Assembly: GCA_018857735.1 (NCBI GenBank)
Contig: JABMCL010000803.1
Span: forward strand, 115,001 to 179,000
Length of the DNA stretch: 64,000 nucleotides
Source: Alviniconcha marisindica
Taxonomy: Eukaryota > Mollusca > Gastropoda > Provannidae
Direction: 5' to 3'
Position 1 is the stretch's first letter, and every line of letters begins with the position of its first letter. This document shows, piece after piece, positions 63,371 through 64,000 of this stretch. The notes under the pieces were generated by a model that was not told the origin of the DNA, made no database searches, and saw nothing but the letters and a program-made list of their open reading frames with translations. The translations under genes and the position numbers were made by a program.

Positions 63371-63424
<54 letters not shown>
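63371..63424. repeat. (G)54 homopolymer
   Basis: Fifty-four consecutive G residues close to the 5' end of the LINE, the longest homopolymer in the window. Strong G-quadruplex potential and high risk of length error. Confidence 0.93.
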
Positions 63425-63425
<1 letters not shown>

Positions 63426-64000
63426 GCGTGCGTATTTGTGAGAGAAATATTTACATAGGAGGAGGTGAGCAGACTACAATTCGGAGCGGCAAATACGGAC
63501 GCAACAAGTGTGTATACAGTCCGTTGAAAGCTCAGCACAAGACAGTTCTGCTACCAGCCCCTATGGGGCTTGGCAAATATTCAGCCAGCAACCGCTGTCC
63601 TCGCTTCGCACAGAGCGGTACACCGCGTGTGCGCCATCTTTGCCGATACTGAGGACGTGGCAGCAAGCCAGTAATTTGGAAGATTCGGGACATGTGTACA
63701 CAAAGGATATATAGGCCTACCTGTGCATGAAAAAACAAAAACAAACAAACCACACACACACACACACCACAAAACAAAACAAAACTATAGGCTACGTGAG
63801 GAAGAAGAAGAAGTGAAACCTATGTATAGAAAGCGGGGGGAGGGGGGGGGGGGGGGGGGGAAGACACCTGCGTATAAAAAGCGACACCTATTCATAAAAT
63901 AAAATAAAAAACGATACTTGTGTGTAAAAACTTACCTACTTAAAAAAGTGATACCTGTGCATAAAAAAAGAAGCTAGACCTAAAAGCGACAGCTCAGCAT
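63425..64000. other. No gene recognised
   Basis: Contains a short (AC)n (63750-63768), a 19-nt G run (63842-63860) and AT-rich short tandem units of GATACCTGTGCATAAAAA type (63862-63990). No coding signal. Confidence 0.5.

Overview
The window is animal nuclear DNA, most likely from a mollusc (gastropod-like) or another lophotrochozoan. Evidence: spliced genes with GT/AG introns, a claudin/PMP22-type four-pass membrane gene, an HtrL/YibB-like gene, several non-LTR retrotransposon clades, tRNA-derived SINEs, a 2A-like motif at the start of a LINE ORF, and very dense (AC)n, (CT)n and (AT)n microsatellites. There is no prokaryotic gene organisation. The mollusc assignment is inference from the mix of repeats.

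Host genes. (1) A claudin/PMP22-like gene on the plus strand has three phase-matched exons (21284-21542, 23712-23855, 27587-28068; 294 aa). A decayed partial copy of its exon 2 lies in intron 2. (2) An HtrL/YibB-like gene on the minus strand can be assembled from 48429 down to 31225. Exon 48429-48193 supplies a cytoplasmic head and one membrane anchor, 32853-32098 supplies the catalytic-type domain, and 31383-31225 supplies the C-terminus. All junctions are phase 0 (383 aa). Its 15-kb first intron holds an intronless 303-aa ORF on the opposite strand (34574-35485) and several transposable elements. (3) A possible first exon (49036-49245, plus) lies head-to-head with the HtrL-like gene, about 600 bp away.

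Mobile-element layer. 4.0-4.5 kb: RNase H relic. 7.9-9.8 kb: relic of a multicopy cysteine-rich/PIN-like protein. 11.3-14.4 kb: CR1/L2-group LINE with a 2A-like motif, split by a foldback insertion. 14.9-15.4, 19.6-19.85, 28.4-29.07, 42.0-42.2 and 44.55-45.66 kb: 3' ends of related LINEs. 37.1-39.7 kb: L1/Tx1-like LINE. 43.15-43.86 kb: RNase H end of a Jockey/I-like LINE. 57.1-63.2 kb: nearly complete but frameshifted I/Nimb-like LINE. Non-autonomous DNA elements: two copies of a TIR family whose ends carry GCACGTTTTGTCAC repeats (25776-27238, 33158-34172), a large foldback element (39684-41975) with a shorter relative at 17574-18164, and hairpins at 5609-5794, 16666-16732 and 46177-46275. At least three copies of one tRNA-derived SINE and one copy of another are present.

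The rest is microsatellites, minisatellites (two of them split by LINE ends), a 1.7-kb pyrimidine-only tract and ten G/C homopolymers of 18 to 54 nt. No rRNA, intact tRNA or CRISPR array was found. All assignments are from reading the sequence; no database search was run.
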